From Marinitoga sp. 1197 (GTDB taxonomy: Bacteria > Thermotogota > Thermotogae > Petrotogales > Petrotogaceae), in assembly GCF_001021165.1 (NCBI RefSeq), contig NZ_AZAY01000025.1, positions 41,551 to 105,550 on the forward strand: 64,000 nt of DNA, read 5' to 3'. Under the pieces are notes generated by a model. The model made no database searches. It was not told the DNA's origin and was given only the letters and a program-made list of their open reading frames with translations. Below are positions 63,283 through 64,000 of the stretch, piece by piece. A program made the position numbers and the translations under genes. Each line of letters begins with the position of its first letter. Position 1 is the stretch's first letter.

Positions 63283-64000
63283 ATGAGAAGATTCTGCACA
63301 AGTGGTCCTGTTGATAAAAAAACATGTTATTATGTTGACCGACCCGATATAATGCAAGAAGCGCTTGACCATATAGAAAATTGGAGATATTTTACAGTAT
63401 CAGCGCCAAGGCAAAGTGGAAAAACAACATTATTAAATGATATAGTTGAAAAAATAAAAGATAAATATTTACCAATATTTATATCCTTTGAAAGTTACGG
63501 AAAAAAAAGTTTAAAAAGTTTTTTAAAAACCATTATCAGAGATATAGAAGATGACATTGAATATAGATATAATCAAAAAATTGAATTGAAAACATTAGAA
63601 GAACTGGATGAAATAAGAGAAGCAATATTAGAAATATATAAAAAAACAAACAAAGAAATAGTATTTATGATAGATGAATTTGAAAGATTAGATGAAAGTA
63701 TAATGAATGAATTTTTGCATATAATACGAAGTATATATCACAAAAAACAAATATACAAACTCAGAAGTGTAATATTAATAAGCGTAGGATATCTAAGTGG
63801 AATATTAGAAGACAATGCCAGTCCATTCAACATAGCAGAACACTTAGAAGTGCCATACTTTACAAAAGAACAAGTATATGATTTACTTTCACAACACGAA
63901 ACAGAAACAGGACAAATATTCGATGAAAAAGTAAAAGAATTAATATGGCACAACGCAGCAGGACAACCAGGATTAACCAATGGACTTGCATATGATTTAG
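63283..64000 (+). CDS. AAA-family ATPase (3' end outside window)
   Basis: An open frame from ATG 63283 (after CGGAGGTGAATC) runs off the window, 239 codons so far. The N-terminus RRFCTSGPVDKKTCYYVDRP is followed by Walker A SAPRQSGKTTLL, Walker B IVFMIDEFERL, and SVGYLSGILED with ASPFNIAEHLEVPYFTKEQV. This matches the AAA-like ATPases (PF14516-like or DUF1703-associated) often found in many copies in Thermotogota and Clostridia, with a nuclease-like C-terminus in related proteins. Role unknown. Confidence 0.82.
   Translation, partial: MRRFCTSGPVDKKTCYYVDRPDIMQEALDHIENWRYFTVSAPRQSGKTTLLNDIVEKIKDKYLPIFISFESYGKKSLKSFLKTIIRDIEDDIEYRYNQKIELKTLEELDEIREAILEIYKKTNKEIVFMIDEFERLDESIMNEFLHIIRSIYHKKQIYKLRSVILISVGYLSGILEDNASPFNIAEHLEVPYFTKEQVYDLLSQHETETGQIFDEKVKELIWHNAAGQPGLTNGLAYDL

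Overview
The window is AT-rich chromosomal DNA from a bacterium of the phylum Thermotogota, most likely a Marinitoga or close relative. The main evidence is a set of gene arrangements: a fused phosphoglycerate kinase-triosephosphate isomerase, the cluster rplU-prp-rpmA-(RibU-like ECF S protein)-rplM-rpsI-dnaG-rpoD, a short DnaE, a cytoplasmic chemoreceptor beside an oxygen-binding di-iron protein, and LVIVD-repeat surface proteins. Genus assignment is inference from gene content; no search could be run.

Layout: 1-6.9 kb holds the end of greA, lysS, rpmB, a short dnaE, rimP-nusA and a Fur-family regulator. 7-10 kb carries engB and lon on the minus strand. 10-18.2 kb has a WecG/TagA glycosyltransferase, a DUF1622 membrane protein, dprA, a lipoprotein, an orphan maltose-binding protein, two small hydrolases and a secreted 5'-nucleotidase-like enzyme with a LysM domain. 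18.2-25.7 kb is a minus-strand block for replication, transcription and translation: UvrD-like helicase, rpoD, dnaG, rpsI, rplM, ECF S component, rpmA, prp, rplU. 26-31.8 kb has DUF368, uppP, a THEP1-type NTPase, ybaB, gap and pgk-tpi. 31.8-45 kb mixes sensory, surface, transport and sigma-factor genes, tRNA-Pro(GGG) and asnS.

The region from about 45.0 to 57.3 kb is an integrated element in which every gene is on the minus strand and most are unlike host genes. It has a replication module (56.2-57.3 kb, including a winged-helix protein with a DnaA-domain-I-like C-terminus), a promoter/operator region, a virion module, a lysis/entry module, a beta-helix protein, a tyrosine recombinase, an integral-membrane module ending in a small packaging-type ATPase, an array of hairpin repeats and a MerR-like small HTH protein. 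There are no tail, portal, terminase or HK97-type capsid genes. Two adjacent beta-rich proteins (178 and 234 residues) share aligned N- and C-terminal blocks, the second having an inserted domain. They sit among several very small membrane proteins. The best reading is a provirus (about 11 kb without its IS110 passenger) of a tailless virus with an internal membrane, built from two single-jelly-roll major capsid proteins, as in Thermus P23-77 and haloarchaeal SH1/SNJ1. I know of no such virus from Thermotogota. An IS110-family transposase with a structured upstream region, a likely bridge RNA, sits between its replication and virion modules.

57.3-64 kb returns to host-type genes: an ADP-ribosylglycohydrolase-like protein, M29 aminopeptidase, a full family-B DNA polymerase (unexpected in this phylum), a cupin, and the start of an AAA ATPase cut by the window end. 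Three copies of a MITE-like palindromic element with inverted TGTCTAAAAAGTC-type ends lie at 38.3, 57.3 and 62.9 kb. Several genes appear to start at TTG with a GGAGGTG-type ribosome site six bases upstream; starts were moved accordingly.
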